The position numbers and the translations under genes were made by a program. Below are positions 15,912 through 24,341 of a stretch of 64,000 bases of DNA, piece by piece; the first letter of the stretch is position 1, and every line of letters begins with the position of its first letter. The stretch spans positions 8,222,001 to 8,286,000 of the forward strand of contig NZ_CP045740.1 in the NCBI RefSeq assembly GCF_009650765.1, in the 5' to 3' direction. The notes below the pieces were generated by a model. The model had not been told where the DNA came from, did no database searches, and saw nothing but the letters and a program-made list of their open reading frames with translations. The DNA comes from Streptomyces sp. SUK 48. GTDB lineage: Bacteria > Actinomycetota > Actinomycetes > Streptomycetales > Streptomycetaceae.

Positions 15912-18900
15912 CTACTCGGCTCTGCGTGCCGCTGCGGGCGATCGGTTGAGGAGCTCGTGGATGAGCTGAGTGGTCTCCATCTCCAGCGAGCAGTCCAGTG
16001 CCTGGTTGACCTGCTGCACGCGCGTGATCGCGGTATGCAGCCCGCAGCGGTTGCCGCGCGCTGCCTCGAGGCGCATCCATGCCCGGTAGAGGAGCTCTGC
16101 GGTGTCGTCCACCTCGAGGCCGGTGACGACGGCCTTGAGGGCGGCGCTGAGGTTGTGATGGGGTCCGGCGGTGGTCCGGTAGGTGGCCACGGTATGCGCG
16201 ACGTCGATGATCCGCGTGATCATCTCCTGCTGGTAGGGCTCTGCCCAGGGCAGGGGCCGGCCGCCGAAGGGGCGGCCGCGTACGAGTGTCAGCGCTTTTT
16301 CGAGGTCAGTCAGTCCGGCCGGCCCCAGTGGCAGTGCGTGTTCGACGATTTGGAGGAAGCGGGTCCAGTCGCAGCGGACGCCGGGGCTGAGCCGGTAGGG
16401 GTCGTCGCCCGTCTTTCGGCGTGGCACATAAAGGGTGCCGGAGGGGTCGCTGCCCAAGGAGCTGCGCAGGCCCTGCATCCGGGCGTTGAGGGTACTTGCC
16501 GACCACGGGCTGACGGGGTCCATGTCGACACACAGGACATCCGCTCTCCGGCCGGGCCGGAAGTACAGCAGGGCGGCCAGCTGCGCCATTTTGGGACCGT
16601 GGCCGGTGTGGCCGACGCCTGACACCTCGACCGGCCCCAGAACCCGGATCTCCGGGGCGTGCAGGTCCTGGGCCTCGCCCTCTTGTGCCTGCGGCACCGC
16701 GGCTTTCTCGGCGGCAATTCCCGGATCGTCGGCGGCATCTGCCGTGTCGCCTCCAGCCGCCGGGCACGCCGGGACCGAAGGCCCCGTCGCCTTCGCGTCC
16801 GGTCCGGCTTTGACATTGCGCCGAGGCGGTGAACCGGTGGGGGAGAGCAGATGGAGCCCGGACGGATCGGAACTGGCGGCGAGCAAGGCCGGGAAGACCT
16901 CGGCGCTCAGGTCCGTTGCCCCCGACGGCGACGGGATCGAGACGGTGACGGCCGCAGGCGCGGACTCCTCCTCCTCCGCCGCCTCATCGGGCTGCTGCAC
17001 GCTGACGAGCTCGTCCGGGACGTCCTGCCAGGGCCCCTCGGCCGGGTAGGACGGCTGCCCGGACATCTTCAGCGCGGTGGTGATCTGCAGGTAGGCATCG
17101 CGTTCCAGGCGCTGCACCGTGATGTCCGCGTCGGCCAGGGCGAGATGCTGCGGCTCGCTGAGCGAGGCGTTGAGGATCTCTGCCTCGGGGAAACAAGCTG
17201 CCGCGGACCGCGCGGGGGCGATGAGCGTGACGGGCACCGTTGCGGCCTTGCCGATGACATCGGCGAACTGCCAGGCCAGATCCTCGTCCAGGCAGGACGC
17301 GCACAGCAGCACATACGGGTGATGCCGGGTCCCGGGCAGCTGGTGCGCTTCCAGCAGGCGCTCAGCCAGATCGCGCAGGGCATGCGCGGCCTGGCGCATG
17401 TGGGCGATCCGCGTGGTGGGCAGCAGCTGCGGCAGGTCTTCGCCGAATCCCACGGTGACGATCTCGACTCCGGACGCCCAGGGACTCATCCCGAGTTCCA
17501 GCGCGAGCGAGGTGCACATCTCGGTGATGTGGACCGGGTCGCCGTCCAGCAGCAGCGCGGGCAGCCCGGCGAGGTTGAGCAGCAGCAGGTCGCCCGCCTC
17601 GGTGCTGCCGATCGTGACCAGCCCCGGATACGGCGGGGGCACCTCCCTGGCCGTCTCCTCGTCCAGCAGGGCGGCATCAGGAGGCAGAATCCACCAGCCG
17701 CCCGGCCCGGCTGTGAAGGGCGTGACCGGCTCCCGGCCGAGGTCCTCGGGCAGCACCTCCACCGTGCGGTTCCCGATCCGGGCGGCCCGCAGCGGCGGCA
17801 AAGCCGTGTCCTCCTGCTGGGCCGTGTGATGAGCCAGGGTCCGCAGGGCCACGTCCAGCCGGTCAGCACCCTCGGGCTCAGCTGCTGCCGCCAACTGGGC
17901 TTCCGCGGGGGACGTTTCCGGGGCGATGGCGATCTTCTCGCCCGGCTTGCGGCGCCGTCGCTGCAACGTTCTGCGCAGGGCGAGCGCTGCGGTGACAGAG
18001 GCAGCGAGCAGCGCGCCGGCGCCCGACACGGTGCGCAGGTTCAGCGGGCTGCCGGCCGGAGCAGTCGCCGGGGCCCGGGGCGCGGAGGAGGGGGCGGCGG
18101 AGCCCGACAGCCCGGCCGGCGCGGGCGGGGAGACGGCTGGAGCCGTGGCGTTGGGCCCGGGAGCCGTGGACGGCTCCTCGGAGGGGGAGTAGTGATCGTG
18201 CCCAGGCTCCTGGGCAGGGCGAGTGGACGGTGTGCCGGGCGTTGGTGATTTTGCTGCAGACCCGGTGGACCGGCCCGTCACGGGCGCCGGCGACCCGCCC
18301 GCGTACTTACCCGGCGTGTGCGTGGCATCGCTTTGGTCCGGCGGGGGAGCGGTTCCCGGGCTGCCTGACCCCTTCCCCGGGGCGCGGTGTTGGTGCGGCT
18401 GGTCGGAGCGGGCTTCGGGCACGGCGACCTGCTGGCCCGCGTAGATGACGTCGGGATCGGTGATCTCGGGCAGGCCGTCCGGCTGCGGCTTGCCCTGACT
18501 GGAATCGAACAACTCGGGCCAGTCGGCGCCGTCGCCGAGCTCCTCCTCAGCGATTTTCGACAAGCAGTCCCCGGAGCGGACTGTGACGACGTGCCCACCC
18601 TGCACGTCGGCCACGCGGGCGCCATCGCCCAGCTGTGTGCGAACGCCTACCGCGGCCGCGGTGGTCTGGGGCATCTGAAGCCGCCAGCCGGGCTGCAGGA
18701 AGCTGTTCGCGCGGAAGACCGTACCGTCGGTCATGACGCGGCCCTCGTTGAGGGTGACGATCTCCCGCCAGCGCTCGCCGTCCCCCAGCTCCCGTTCGGC
18801 GATACCCCACAAGGTCTGCGCCGGCCGGGTTTCTCGCACGGTGTACGGAGACGACGTCGGGGTGCTCGCGGAGAATGCGGGTGAGGCGCGGCCGGCATCG

Positions 18901-19073
18901 GCGGCTGCCTGCGAGGTCTGGACCGCCGGGCTCGGCGCGAGCCCCGCCGTGAGGGCCGGCGCGGCCTGTGCGTCGGAGGCCAGGGCCGAACTCGTGGGCA
19001 GCAGCACCAGGATGCTGCCGATCATCAGGGCCGCGGCGTGCTGTGCGGCACCCATCCCCGCGGGGCGTGCCAT
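15912..19073 (-). CDS. Membrane protein with two LysM domains and C-terminal BTAD/SARP-like domain
   Basis: About 1053 residues from ATG 19073; starts up to 19142 are possible. A hydrophobic N-terminal segment (MIGSILVLLPTSSALASDAQ) precedes two LysM-like repeats (YTVRETRPAQTLWGIAEREL, and VTVRSGDCLSKIAEEELGDG). A long Pro/Ser/Gly-rich stretch, a transmembrane helix (GAGALLAASVTAALALRR) and a large cytoplasmic part follow. The C-terminal about 250 residues (IRVLGPVEVSGVGHTGHGPK to the end) match an OmpR-like winged helix plus BTAD helical domain as in SARP regulators. LysM binds peptidoglycan, so the protein may link the envelope to regulation. It is the last gene of the Tad-like operon and overlaps the preceding gene. 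Confidence 0.8.
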   Translation of the reverse strand: MARPAGMGAAQHAAALMIGSILVLLPTSSALASDAQAAPALTAGLAPSPAVQTSQAAADAGRASPAFSASTPTSSPYTVRETRPAQTLWGIAERELGDGERWREIVTLNEGRVMTDGTVFRANSFLQPGWRLQMPQTTAAAVGVRTQLGDGARVADVQGGHVVTVRSGDCLSKIAEEELGDGADWPELFDSSQGKPQPDGLPEITDPDVIYAGQQVAVPEARSDQPHQHRAPGKGSGSPGTAPPPDQSDATHTPGKYAGGSPAPVTGRSTGSAAKSPTPGTPSTRPAQEPGHDHYSPSEEPSTAPGPNATAPAVSPPAPAGLSGSAAPSSAPRAPATAPAGSPLNLRTVSGAGALLAASVTAALALRRTLQRRRRKPGEKIAIAPETSPAEAQLAAAAEPEGADRLDVALRTLAHHTAQQEDTALPPLRAARIGNRTVEVLPEDLGREPVTPFTAGPGGWWILPPDAALLDEETAREVPPPYPGLVTIGSTEAGDLLLLNLAGLPALLLDGDPVHITEMCTSLALELGMSPWASGVEIVTVGFGEDLPQLLPTTRIAHMRQAAHALRDLAERLLEAHQLPGTRHHPYVLLCASCLDEDLAWQFADVIGKAATVPVTLIAPARSAAACFPEAEILNASLSEPQHLALADADITVQRLERDAYLQITTALKMSGQPSYPAEGPWQDVPDELVSVQQPDEAAEEEESAPAAVTVSIPSPSGATDLSAEVFPALLAASSDPSGLHLLSPTGSPPRRNVKAGPDAKATGPSVPACPAAGGDTADAADDPGIAAEKAAVPQAQEGEAQDLHAPEIRVLGPVEVSGVGHTGHGPKMAQLAALLYFRPGRRADVLCVDMDPVSPWSASTLNARMQGLRSSLGSDPSGTLYVPRRKTGDDPYRLSPGVRCDWTRFLQIVEHALPLGPAGLTDLEKALTLVRGRPFGGRPLPWAEPYQQEMITRIIDVAHTVATYRTTAGPHHNLSAALKAVVTGLEVDDTAELLYRAWMRLEAARGNRCGLHTAITRVQQVNQALDCSLEMETTQLIHELLNRSPAAARRAE

Positions 19074-19369
19074 GTGCGGCCCCGTAGCTGTGCGATGAGC
19101 TCGCGGACGGCGCAGAAGCTGAACTGGGCCCAGCCGATCCATCCCACGGCGACGAGGAGCATCAGGAACACTGCGCCGGTGTCCTGCCGGTCCAGCAGGT
19201 GAGCGAGGTCGTCGTGGGCCACGGCCCAGACGACCGGGGTGGCCCAGGCCAGCAGCAGCGGCAGCCCGGCGACCGCAGCGGCCAGGACGAGCAGGCTCAG
19301 CACGGCTTTGAGGGCCCGGGCCAGGCGGCGGGCCCCCGCAGCGGCGGGGGAGGGGGCGGTGGTGCGCAT
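19025..19369 (-). CDS. Two-helix membrane protein of the Tad-like operon
   Basis: This is a 114-residue protein with two predicted transmembrane segments (KAVLSLLVLAAAVAGLPLLL and AVFLMLLVAVGWIGWAQFSF) and a basic C-terminus. The start ATG sits on the stop of the upstream TadG-like gene at 19369, and its 3' end overlaps the LysM-BTAD gene. No enzymatic motif. Small proteins like this commonly separate pseudopilins from the LysM-BTAD protein in streptomycete clusters, and a scaffold role is inferred. Confidence 0.7.
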   Translation of the reverse strand: MRTTAPSPAAAGARRLARALKAVLSLLVLAAAVAGLPLLLAWATPVVWAVAHDDLAHLLDRQDTGAVFLMLLVAVGWIGWAQFSFCAVRELIAQLRGRTWHAPRGWVPHSTPRP

Positions 19370-19815
19370 CAGTTTCCTTCGGGAGCGGTGACGCCGTGCA
19401 GGAGGATGGCTTTGCCGTGGCCGGTCACCGGCAACGAGCTGATCCCGACCACCGACAGGAACGTGGTGGCGTACGAGCTGGTGACGGTGACGGCGAGGGC
19501 CTTGCCGTCACCGGACACGCTGACCGTGCCGGTGGCGTGGGCGGAGCTCAGGTACGCCTGCGCCGCGGCGGCCGCTGCTGGGGGATCGACGTTGGTGGCG
19601 GTGCCGTTGATGGCGTCGGCGGGGTCGATGGCCTGGCCGCCGGCCCGGGCGGCCTCGCCGGCGATGTAGTCGGCGCGCTCGGTGGCGCGCATTTTGCTGC
19701 CGCCGTCGACGGCGACGCCGATGATGCCGGTCAGCGCGAGCACGCACACGGCAACGAACACGGTGATGCCGCCGTCGTCGTTACCTCGGACTCGCTTCAG
19801 TCGACGCAAGATCAT
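19369..19815 (-). CDS. TadG-like pilus assembly protein
   Basis: This is a 148-residue protein starting at ATG 19815 in an ATGA overlap with the upstream TadE-like gene. The N-terminus MILRRLKRVRGNDDGGITVF followed by VAVCVLALTGIIGVAVDGG is the short basic leader and single hydrophobic helix of TadE/TadG proteins, with D-GG just after the helix as in TadG. The C-terminal part (VTSSYATTFLSVVGISSLPV) is beta-rich. It should be a membrane-anchored minor pilin or assembly factor for a Flp/Tad-like apparatus. Confidence 0.75.
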   Translation of the reverse strand: MILRRLKRVRGNDDGGITVFVAVCVLALTGIIGVAVDGGSKMRATERADYIAGEAARAGGQAIDPADAINGTATNVDPPAAAAAAQAYLSSAHATGTVSVSGDGKALAVTVTSSYATTFLSVVGISSLPVTGHGKAILLHGVTAPEGN

Positions 19816-20258
19816 CACACGCCTCGCTGTCTGTAACGGTCCACCACCGAGGTCGTCGTCGAGGTGAGGGTCTTGGCCCCCGGCAGGCCCGGCAGCAGAA
19901 GATCCGACAGGCTCACCGTGCAGGTCACGGTCACGGTGACCGTGCCGACCTGCCCCACCGGCACGCTCAGGCCACCGGTGTCGACGCGGACGGCTGTCGA
20001 TGTGCACTTGATGCCCTGGTCGTTCAGGGACTCTGCGGCCGCGGACCGTGCGGCACCCTGGGCGGCCGCCGCCGTCCGGTGAATGGATGCCTCTCGGGCC
20101 GCGTCCTGTGCCGCGGAGTCGATCTTCGAGCCGGACGTGACGATCCGGCCTCCGGCGATCGCCAGGCACAAGAACAGCAGAAGTGAGGGCAGCACGATGG
20201 CCGCCTCGATCGCGGCACTGCCCTCGTCGCCGCAGAGCCTGTGAGCCAGGGATCGCAT
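19815..20258 (-). CDS. TadE-like minor pilin
   Basis: This is a 147-residue protein starting at ATG 20258 with GGGGTGAAT upstream. GDEGSAAIEAAIVLPSLLLF is a typical TadE/pseudopilin start: short leader, Gly, conserved Glu five residues on, then a hydrophobic helix. The mature part has one cysteine pair (KCTS, TCTV) and beta-rich VTVTVTC. The neighbours on both sides are pilus-like genes, so it is one of three TadE/G-like subunits here. Confidence 0.8.
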   Translation of the reverse strand: MRSLAHRLCGDEGSAAIEAAIVLPSLLLFLCLAIAGGRIVTSGSKIDSAAQDAAREASIHRTAAAAQGAARSAAAESLNDQGIKCTSTAVRVDTGGLSVPVGQVGTVTVTVTCTVSLSDLLLPGLPGAKTLTSTTTSVVDRYRQRGV

Positions 20259-20263
20259 GTGAT

Positions 20264-20692
20264 TCACCCCTTCGGGACTGTCCAGCGCTCCACCGGGCCG
20301 GACGCCGACTGCGTGATGCGCAAATCTGACAGACCCGGGATCATGGACAGGGCCGTGCCGGACACCCGGACGCGGACCCGCTGCCCGTCGCTGCTGGCGT
20401 ACACGCGGTAGCCGTTCAGGCTGCCGCCCGCGGTGCGGCGCAGCACGGCCCTCGCTTGGGCTGCGCCGTCTGCCGGGCTCGACTGGTAGGCGCGGGCCGC
20501 GGTGGCGCCCTCGCGGGCCGCGGTCAGCGCGATCTGCCGCGCGTAGTACCACATGGATGCCTGGATGACGGCCACCGTGGCCAGCAGCACGAGGGGGAAG
20601 ACGATCGCCATCTGGATGCTGGTGTCACCGTGGTCGTCCCGCCAACCGCGCCCCTGCCACCGGTTGCTCGGGCGCTCGGGCGGGCTCATCAC
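20264..20692 (-). CDS. TadE-like minor pilin
   Basis: This is a 142-residue protein starting at ATG 20692, overlapping the preceding gene's stop. DHGDTSIQMAIVFPLVLLAT has the leader/hydrophobic-helix form of TadE, though Gln replaces the usual Glu at the fifth position. The segment WYYARQIALTAAREGATAAR is a common TadE motif. It is probably a membrane-embedded pseudopilin working with the two downstream TadE/G-like proteins. Confidence 0.8.
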   Translation of the reverse strand: MMSPPERPSNRWQGRGWRDDHGDTSIQMAIVFPLVLLATVAVIQASMWYYARQIALTAAREGATAARAYQSSPADGAAQARAVLRRTAGGSLNGYRVYASSDGQRVRVRVSGTALSMIPGLSDLRITQSASGPVERWTVPKG

Positions 20693-20991
20693 AGCCCGGT
20701 GAGCTTGCCGTTGTACTTGCCGATCACCACGGCGATGGTCCCGGCGATCGTGACAGCGCCGGCGACTGCGGCCAGCCAGATGATGACCGTTGTGATGGAG
20801 ATGTCGCCGCGGTCCGGGTGCCGTGCCGCTTCCTCAAGGCGTTCCTGCACCTGGTAGGTCAGTCGCAGGACCATACCGTTGCCACGCCGCCACAGGCGCG
20901 CACCTCGGCGCCCCGGTCCGTGCGACGCGGTGTGCGGGCGCCCGTCCGCAGGGAGCACAGTTCGTCGCGTGCGGGCTGCGGTGTGCTTCAT
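20689..20991 (-). CDS. Small pilin-like membrane protein
   Basis: This is a 100-residue protein. ATG 20991 has AAGGA 3 nt upstream; an internal ATG at 20874 would leave 61 residues and a cleaner pilin shape. The C-terminal half (RGDISITTVIIWLAAVAGAV then TIAGTIAVVIGKYNGK) is one hydrophobic helix after a basic segment, in the position where Flp pilins lie in Tad clusters. There is no canonical prepilin cleavage motif, so the major-pilin assignment is inferred. Confidence 0.65.
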   Translation of the reverse strand: MKHTAARTRRTVLPADGRPHTASHGPGRRGARLWRRGNGMVLRLTYQVQERLEEAARHPDRGDISITTVIIWLAAVAGAVTIAGTIAVVIGKYNGKLTGL

Positions 20992-21028
20992 GTTCCTTGC
21001 CTCTCAGGGGTGTTGAACGAGTTGGTGA

Positions 21029-21913
21029 TCAGACGGTCAGCATGCGGATCACGGCGGGAAAGGCCATCAGCAGCATCACCAGGACGGCCAGGAGGGCTCC
21101 CGGCGCGGTCATCTTTTCGCTGGCGGTGTTCGCCTCGGCTGCCTGATCGGCCAGTAGTTCGGCGTTGAGTGCCGCGGTGCGGGCCCGCAGTGCCTTGTAG
21201 ACCGCGGCGCCGTCGGTGGCGCTGCCGCGCATGATGTCGGCGACGTCGTCCAGCACGGGCAGGTCGTACTCGCGGGCGAGGTCGGTGAGCGCCTGATACG
21301 GCGGGATCTTCTCCAGCCGGGCCCGGCGAAGCGCGCCCTGCAGATAGAGGAAGGGCCAGCCTTCGCCGATCCCGGCGGCCTTCTCCAGGGCTTCGGCGGG
21401 TCCGGCGTCGGCGGCCCGCTTGAGCGCGACCAGGTCGAGGTAGGCGGACAGGGCGTGCGTGAACTCCTGCCGCGCCCGCTTGGCCTGGTCGCGGACGGCG
21501 AGATCGGGTGTGATGAACAGCAGGGCCGCGATGAGGATCCCGGGGCCTGCGGGCGCGTAGAAGGGCAGGCCGACGCCCGCGATGATCCAGGGAATCGCCG
21601 CGATCGCCGGGCAGAGCAGTCCCAGCGCGGCGAGCGCGGTCTTCTTGAGCATGAAGTGGGCCGGTCCCTGTCCGAGCAGCGCGAGGTTCGTGGCGGGGAT
21701 CTTGATGCCCGGGAGCCGTTCGAAGCGGGCGAGGAGCCACCGGCCCCATACCTCCTCGCGGTCCGCTTCCGGCTCGGGCATCGGCAAGGGTGCCGGGACA
21801 CTGCGCTGGAGAGCCGGCGACAGTGCCGGCTGGGACGGCAGGAGTTCCCGGATCAGCAGGGCGATGCCGGCCCCGGCCGTGCCGCCGGTGACAACAGCGG
21901 GCAGGAGGTTCAC
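21029..21913 (-). CDS. tadC: TadC-like type II secretion F-domain membrane protein
   Basis: This is a 294-residue protein. GTG 21913 overlaps the TadB-like stop (GTGA). An N-terminal helix (LPAVVTGGTAGAGIALLI) is followed by two central hydrophobic segments (ALAALGLLCPAIAAIPWIIA and GILIAALLFITPDLAV), a helical T2SSF-type cytosolic domain (QEFTHALSAYLDLVALKRAA), and a last helix (LLAVLVMLLMAFPAVIRML). Together with TadB it should form the inner-membrane platform that couples the TadA motor to pilus assembly. Confidence 0.85.
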   Translation of the reverse strand: MNLLPAVVTGGTAGAGIALLIRELLPSQPALSPALQRSVPAPLPMPEPEADREEVWGRWLLARFERLPGIKIPATNLALLGQGPAHFMLKKTALAALGLLCPAIAAIPWIIAGVGLPFYAPAGPGILIAALLFITPDLAVRDQAKRARQEFTHALSAYLDLVALKRAADAGPAEALEKAAGIGEGWPFLYLQGALRRARLEKIPPYQALTDLAREYDLPVLDDVADIMRGSATDGAAVYKALRARTAALNAELLADQAAEANTASEKMTAPGALLAVLVMLLMAFPAVIRMLTV

Positions 21914-22863
21914 GAGGCGACTCCTTCCGGTTTTTGGGCACAGACCGGCGCAACTGGTTCCGGCGCGGCCGTGGGCAGCCGGACGGCGCTGGTCGGGTCG
22001 GTGATCAGGAACCGCGGGATGCGGCGGAAGCTGCCGAGCTGCCGCATCAGGGCGAGGACGCCGACGAAACCGGCAGCCAGGAAGGCGAGCACGAGCTGTC
22101 CCAGGAGAGTGGAGTACGGCTTCGTGTACGACGGCACGATGAAGCCGGCGACGACGACGCCCACGGTGATGACGGTCATCCACCGCACGGTGGTGCGGGG
22201 CTTGGCCCGGTCCGCCTCGATGGCGCGCTTGCGGGCGACCTCCTCGCGGACGGTGCCCGAGAGGTCCTCCAGGGCTTGGGCCAGGCCGGGGCCGCGGTCG
22301 TTGACGGACAGGAGGAGCGCGGCGACCACCTTGTCGGCGGTGACATCGTCCAGTTCGTCGGCGAAGGCGCGGAGCGCTCCGTCTGGCCGCCAGCCCGTGC
22401 GCAGCCGCTCGGACAGGCTGCCGATCTGCGGGGCGAGTTCGACCGGCGCTCCCTGACGGCTGGTCATCATCGCCTGCTCAAGGCCCATGCCGAGCCGCAG
22501 CAGGCCGGCCAGCCGTTGCGTCCACTCGCTCAGCGCCTCCAGCTGACCGATACGCTCACGAGCCGTCTGCGCCGGGGTGATCAGCCAGGGCACGCCGACG
22601 ACGGCCGCGCCGAGCAGGACCCCCCCGACGAAGTTCCCCGACACCAGCCACACGCACACGAACACCACGACAGCTGCGGCCACGAGGGTCTGCCGCCTCA
22701 GCCGGGCGTCCTCGCCGCGGTTCCTCCCACCGCGCCAGGCCGCCTCCCAGCGCCTGAGCAGCGGCGCCCGGCGCGGTGCCGTGGTGCCCACCAGGCCGGC
22801 CGCGACCCCGATCAGCCCACCGAACACGGCCATGCCGGACAGCAGCCCGAACAGCAGCGTCAT
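21910..22863 (-). CDS. tadB: TadB-like type II secretion F-domain membrane protein
   Basis: This is a 317-residue protein starting at ATG 22863 in an ATGA overlap with tadA. An N-terminal helix, two central hydrophobic helices (LVAAAVVVFVCVWLVSGNFV), a T2SSF domain (WTQRLAGLLRLGMGLEQAMM, then DDVTADKVVAALLLSVNDRG) and two C-terminal helices (VITVGVVVAGFIVP, LVLAFLAAGFVGVLAL) are visible. It is the partner of TadC in the pilus platform. Order and overlaps (tadA-tadB-tadC) match Tad clusters. Confidence 0.85.
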   Translation of the reverse strand: MTLLFGLLSGMAVFGGLIGVAAGLVGTTAPRRAPLLRRWEAAWRGGRNRGEDARLRRQTLVAAAVVVFVCVWLVSGNFVGGVLLGAAVVGVPWLITPAQTARERIGQLEALSEWTQRLAGLLRLGMGLEQAMMTSRQGAPVELAPQIGSLSERLRTGWRPDGALRAFADELDDVTADKVVAALLLSVNDRGPGLAQALEDLSGTVREEVARKRAIEADRAKPRTTVRWMTVITVGVVVAGFIVPSYTKPYSTLLGQLVLAFLAAGFVGVLALMRQLGSFRRIPRFLITDPTSAVRLPTAAPEPVAPVCAQKPEGVAS

Positions 22864-24341
22864 CGGCTCACCCCCACCTTCAGCGACAGCGGCGCCGGCC
22901 AGGCCCCGTACGACTGCCGCAGCAGCGCCGAGTCGAAGCCGACCCGGCGCAGGTCGTCGATGCAGCCCGGGTCCATCCGAGGAACCGCCCGCGGCTCCCC
23001 CCACTCGCGGCCGGGGGAGAAGACCTCGTTGGTGGCGGGCCGGCCGTTCTCCCCGATCCCGGTGAGTTCCAGGACGTGGGAGACGTAGCGGTGGCGGCGG
23101 CCACCGATCCGGGTCTCGTCCGTCATGTCGACGTACACGATGAAGTCCAGGCCGTTGGCGGTCTGCCGGTAGGCGAGCTGCTCGGACAGGTTGTCCTGGG
23201 CGAGCGCGTACAGTTCGGCGATCCGGTCGAAGATGATGTCCGGACGTCGCGCGTGGATCGTGCACAGGTTGCCGCCCGACCCGTTAGTCAACGCCTGCAT
23301 CATGGCGACCACTTCGGGGCCGCGGACCTCACCGACCACGATCCGTTCCAGCGACATCCGCAGCGCCGGATGCATCAGGTCCAGGAGCGTGACCTCGCCC
23401 GCGCCGCGCCCCATGGCGTCCTTCTCCCCGCCCGACTCGCGGCCGACGAGGGAGACGACCTGCTGGTGGTAGCCGTTGGCGTGGGTGAACAGCTCGTCCT
23501 CGCTCTGGACGGTCGCGAACCGGCACTGCGGGTCGAACTCCTTGAGCATCGCCCTCAGCAGGGTGGTCTTCCCGGCCTTCTGCTTGCCCGCGATCATGAT
23601 GTTCTTCTCGGCGCGTACGGCGGCGCCGAGGAACGCGCGCAGGATCGGGTCGATGGTGCCCAGCCGGACCAGGTCGTCGAGATCCGCGTGGGAGATACGG
23701 TGGCGGCGGATGACGGCGTACGTCATCGGACCGAGCCCGGTGATGGCCTGCAGACGGGAGCCGTCCTGCAAGGACAGGGCGAGAGCGGGGCTCGCAGTGG
23801 AGATGGTCCGCTCGCTGTGCCCCGAGCTGCGGGCCAACTCCCTGAACAATTCCAGAAGTTCTTCTTCGGAGTCCGCGATCGGGCCGACCCGGCGGCGTTC
23901 ACCGTCACCGTAGTCGAGCCACACCTCGTGCGGGCCCTGGATGATGATGTCCTCGACCCGGTCGTCGTCCAGGTACGGCTGGAGCCGGCCGGCCCTGAAC
24001 AGCAGGTCGTACACGGCGCGCCGCAGCGCCTCGTCCTCCTGCGGCGTCATCGCCCGGGCATCCGACCACAGGGCGACCGCCTCGGCGATCCAGTTCAGGC
24101 ACCGCTGCTCCTCGCCGGCCCGGTCCATGCCGGGCGTGGACTTGAGCAGTTCCTCGCGCTGCTTGGCGACTTGCGACGCGATGTCCCGGGCCACCCGGTG
24201 GTCGACGGTGATCTGGGGGACCTCCGCACCGAGGACCTGGGGGCTCGACGCGGCACCGGCGGATACCGGTACGCCGTTGCTGCGCGGCGTCCGGGGCACC
24301 GGCGCCACCGTGGGGTCGGGATGCAGGGGCCTAGCCTGCAT
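22860..24341 (-). CDS. tadA: TadA/CpaF-family secretion ATPase
   Basis: This is a 493-residue protein. The VirB11/CpaF family is clear: Walker A AGKQKAGKTT near 251-260, an Asp box/Walker B region SLERIVVGEVRG near 330-341, and a His box (NLCTIHARRPDIIFDRIAEL). The N-terminal domain has the CpaF-like YLDDDRVEDIIIQGPHEVWL. It should hydrolyse ATP as a hexamer at the cytoplasmic face to drive pilus assembly through TadB/TadC. The start lies in the 3' end of the TadZ-like gene and the stop overlaps tadB. Confidence 0.9.
   Translation of the reverse strand: MQARPLHPDPTVAPVPRTPRSNGVPVSAGAASSPQVLGAEVPQITVDHRVARDIASQVAKQREELLKSTPGMDRAGEEQRCLNWIAEAVALWSDARAMTPQEDEALRRAVYDLLFRAGRLQPYLDDDRVEDIIIQGPHEVWLDYGDGERRRVGPIADSEEELLELFRELARSSGHSERTISTASPALALSLQDGSRLQAITGLGPMTYAVIRRHRISHADLDDLVRLGTIDPILRAFLGAAVRAEKNIMIAGKQKAGKTTLLRAMLKEFDPQCRFATVQSEDELFTHANGYHQQVVSLVGRESGGEKDAMGRGAGEVTLLDLMHPALRMSLERIVVGEVRGPEVVAMMQALTNGSGGNLCTIHARRPDIIFDRIAELYALAQDNLSEQLAYRQTANGLDFIVYVDMTDETRIGGRRHRYVSHVLELTGIGENGRPATNEVFSPGREWGEPRAVPRMDPGCIDDLRRVGFDSALLRQSYGAWPAPLSLKVGVSR

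Noticed and set aside
16851..18248. 465-aa plus-strand frame opposite the LysM-BTAD gene
   Set aside because: Arg/Gly/Gln-rich composition and no motifs; shadow of the opposite coding strand.
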